Source: Planctomycetota bacterium
Lineage (GTDB): Bacteria > Planctomycetota > Phycisphaerae > WQYP01
Length of the DNA: 24,498 bases
Reading direction: 5' to 3'
Assembly: GCA_021852225.1 (NCBI GenBank)
Contig: JAJZOA010000049.1
Location: 1-24,498, forward strand
Shown here: positions 22,721 through 24,498 of the stretch, piece after piece
Layout of the letters: each line of letters starts with the position of its first letter
Position numbering within the stretch: position 1 is the stretch's first letter
Position numbers and translations under genes: made by a program
The notes under the pieces: model-generated
Seen by the model: only the letters and a program-made list of their open reading frames with translations
Told to the model about the DNA's origin: nothing
Database searches by the model: none

Positions 22721-23075
22721 GTTCCCGCACCTTTTAGATGCAACGGCAAGCCGCAAAAAAAAGAGGTTTGGCAAGCCATTTGTTAGGTATATGTTAGGTA
22801 TTTCGGAAGCCTTGTCAAGCTATGAAAAAAACGCTTATACGCTGATGACGGCGCGGCCGAAAAGCCTAATTCCAAATTCCCGATAACTAACGGCACACCA
22901 TTTTACGTGGCCGACGATTTTCCCGCAGACGCGACCTGCCGGTCATCCTGCGACAAGACAAATTAAATGAGGCAACGGCTTTTACAGATGCGGCAGGATC
23001 TGATCACGCGAGTTTGTGCCTGGTGAAAAGCACCTCCGACTGGCCCGGCTGGGGCGGCACATCATTCACACTATC
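22721..23075. other. Intergenic region between gcvP and the imuA-like gene
   Basis: About 355 bases. The imuA promoter and direct repeat lie at 22781-22818. From 22820 to 23075 there is no gene I can support and no clear intrinsic terminator after gcvP. Confidence 0.5.
22781..22818 (-). promoter_or_regulatory. Promoter of the imuA-like gene with overlapping 11-bp-period direct repeat
   Basis: On the minus strand TTGACA (plus 22813-22818) is followed after 16 bases by TAACAT (plus 22791-22796), or after 17 by AACATA. Overlapping the -10, TGTTAGGTAT occurs at 22781-22790 and 22792-22801 on the plus strand, one base apart. The core reads GTTA-N7-GTTA, one helical turn per half-site, as in the alphaproteobacterial LexA box GTTC-N7-GTTC. 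Confidence 0.55.
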
Positions 23076-24498
23076 CTAAGACGGCAAGACCGGCGGGCAG
23101 GAACAGACCAGATTGCGGTCTCCGTAGGGGTTGTCAATCCTTCCTACGGCGGGCCAGAATTTATGATCCCGCAGTGAATCCAGCGGCCATGCGGCCTGTT
23201 GTCGGCTATAGGCGTGGTGCCATTGATCCGCCGAAACCTGCTCAGCGGTGTGCGGGGCATTTTTAAGCGGGTTGTCTGTGCGATCCATTTTGCCCTGTTC
23301 AATGGCGGCAATTTCCGCGCGAATGGCGATCAGTGCATCACAAAACCGGTCAAGTTCAGCGCGCGATTCGCTTTCGGTTGGCTCAATCATAAGCGTGCCG
23401 GGTTCGGGCCAGGAAACGGTGGGGGCGTGAAAGCCGAAATCCATCAGGCGTTTGGCAATGTCTTCCACGCGAATGCCGGCCGAAGCCTCAAATGCACGGG
23501 CGTCAATAATAAATTCATGAGCGCAAAAGCCGCTTTTCCCGCGAAAAAGTACCGGATAGTGACCTGCCAGGCGGCGCGCCATGTAATTGGCATTTAGAAT
23601 CGCCACCTGCGTGGCGCGGCGCAGGCCCTGGGCACCCATCATGCGGATATACGCCCATGGGATGGTTAGGATTAAGGCGCTCCCATGGGATGCGGCGCTG
23701 ACCGGTCCTATGGCGTCGTGGCCACCTTCACCGGTGACCGGGTGTCCGGGCAGATAGGGCTTCAGATGAGCGGCTACAGCGATGGGACCCATGCCCGGTC
23801 CGCCACCTCCATGGGGGATGCAGAATGTTTTATGCAGATTCAAATGGCAGACATCCGCACCAATATCCGCAGGCCGGCAGAGGCCGACCATCGCATTCAT
23901 ATTGGCTCCATCCATATAAACCTGTCCGCCATGGGCGTGCACAATAGAACAGATTTCCGTAATACCTTCTTCGAAAACGCCATGGGTGGAAGGATAGGTG
24001 ACCATAAGGGCGGCCAGATCGTTCTGATGTTCTTGTGCTTTGGCACGCAAGTCGTCAATGTTCACATCACCATTTTCGCGGCATGCTACTACCACCACCT
24101 TCATGCCGGCAACCACTGCGCTGGCGGGATTGGTGCCATGGGCGGATTGTGGAATCAGGCAAATGTCTCGATGGCTGTGCCCACGCGACTGATGATAGGC
24201 GCGGATCACCATCAGGCCCGCATATTCACCCTGTGAACCGGCGTTGGGCTGAAGTGAAACGGCCGCGAAACCCGTGATCTGGCAAAGGGCGGATTCCATT
24301 TCATCAAACAGCAATTGATAACCGCCGGTTTGTGCGGCCGGTGCAAACGGGTGCATGTCCGCCCAGCACCGCCAGGTAATGGGCAGCATTTCCGCGGCGG
24401 CGTTGAGCTTCATGGTGCATGACCCAAGGGGAATCATGGAAGTGGTAAGGGATAAATCGCGCGATTCCAGCCGTCGCATATACCGCTGGATTCACTGC
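23076..24498 (-). CDS. gcvP: Glycine dehydrogenase (decarboxylating), C-terminal half, runs off the right edge
   Basis: P-protein of the glycine cleavage system; it decarboxylates glycine with PLP and passes the aminomethyl group to lipoyl-GcvH. The 467 residues from the Met at 24479 match the C-terminal half of the single-chain enzyme: [67 protein letters not shown], the PLP lysine K217 in [21 protein letters not shown], and [24 protein letters not shown]. It ends [11 protein letters not shown], as full-length GcvP does. It is much closer to the long single-chain type than to a separate GcvPB, so the Met at 24479 is probably internal. In frame just upstream, however, is a TGA (24492-24494); one extra base near 24491 would restore the expected S-E-I-Q-R-Y-M. 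A sequence error or a real frameshift is therefore possible. Confidence 0.93.

Overview
The window looks like chromosomal DNA of a Planctomycetota bacterium, most likely of the Phycisphaerae or a relative. The evidence is a PEP-CTERM anchored secreted protein, a Minf_1886-type protein (a family restricted almost entirely to Planctomycetes and Verrucomicrobia), a large membrane-anchored protein with the 'RVGLALAAFRAANGVYPPAL' ending common in planctomycete hypothetical proteins, and an MreD homologue, which fits Phycisphaerae better than Planctomycetia. No rRNA, tRNA or CRISPR array was seen. All phylogeny is by recognition only.

Layout. Positions 1-1625 (minus strand): the N-terminus of an unidentified gene running off the left edge, then a PEP-CTERM protein with a clear sigma-70-type promoter, an upstream inverted repeat and a long, apparently structured 5' leader. 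Positions 1900-5264 (minus): a tight four-gene operon, DUF192 protein -> membrane-anchored protein -> rsmA -> class IV PLP enzyme (pabC-like). Positions 5555-8419 (plus): Minf_1886 protein, O-antigen ligase-like membrane protein, tail-anchored coiled-coil protein. Positions 9010-10253 (plus): ferritin-like protein and two tiny membrane proteins (DUF1328, DUF3185), resembling a small stress/iron group. Positions 10418-12749 (minus): hemL and purU. Positions 12859-14085: a scar with a truncated small gene, the left end of an IS3-family element, and an ORF in which 42 residues of transposase OrfA run into a membrane segment and an EndoU-type nuclease domain, then a frame-broken remnant. Positions 14100-19143 (minus): a Tat-exported GH31 glycosidase with a CBM-like C-terminal module, and a large planctomycete-type unknown protein. 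Positions 19206-21049 (minus): a translationally coupled ABC-type ATPase plus TOPRIM protein, resembling known two-gene defence systems. Positions 21200-22720 (minus): imuA-like gene followed by mreD. Positions 23076-24498 (minus): the C-terminal half of glycine dehydrogenase (gcvP), with a possible frameshift at the very edge.

Most notable. (1) The ATPase/TOPRIM pair, a PARIS- or OLD-like defence candidate. (2) An 11-bp-period direct repeat, GTTA-N7-GTTA, sitting on the -10 of a good promoter upstream of imuA; its geometry matches the alphaproteobacterial LexA box GTTC-N7-GTTC. (3) The IS3/EndoU chimera. (4) The PEP-CTERM leader and its upstream inverted repeat.
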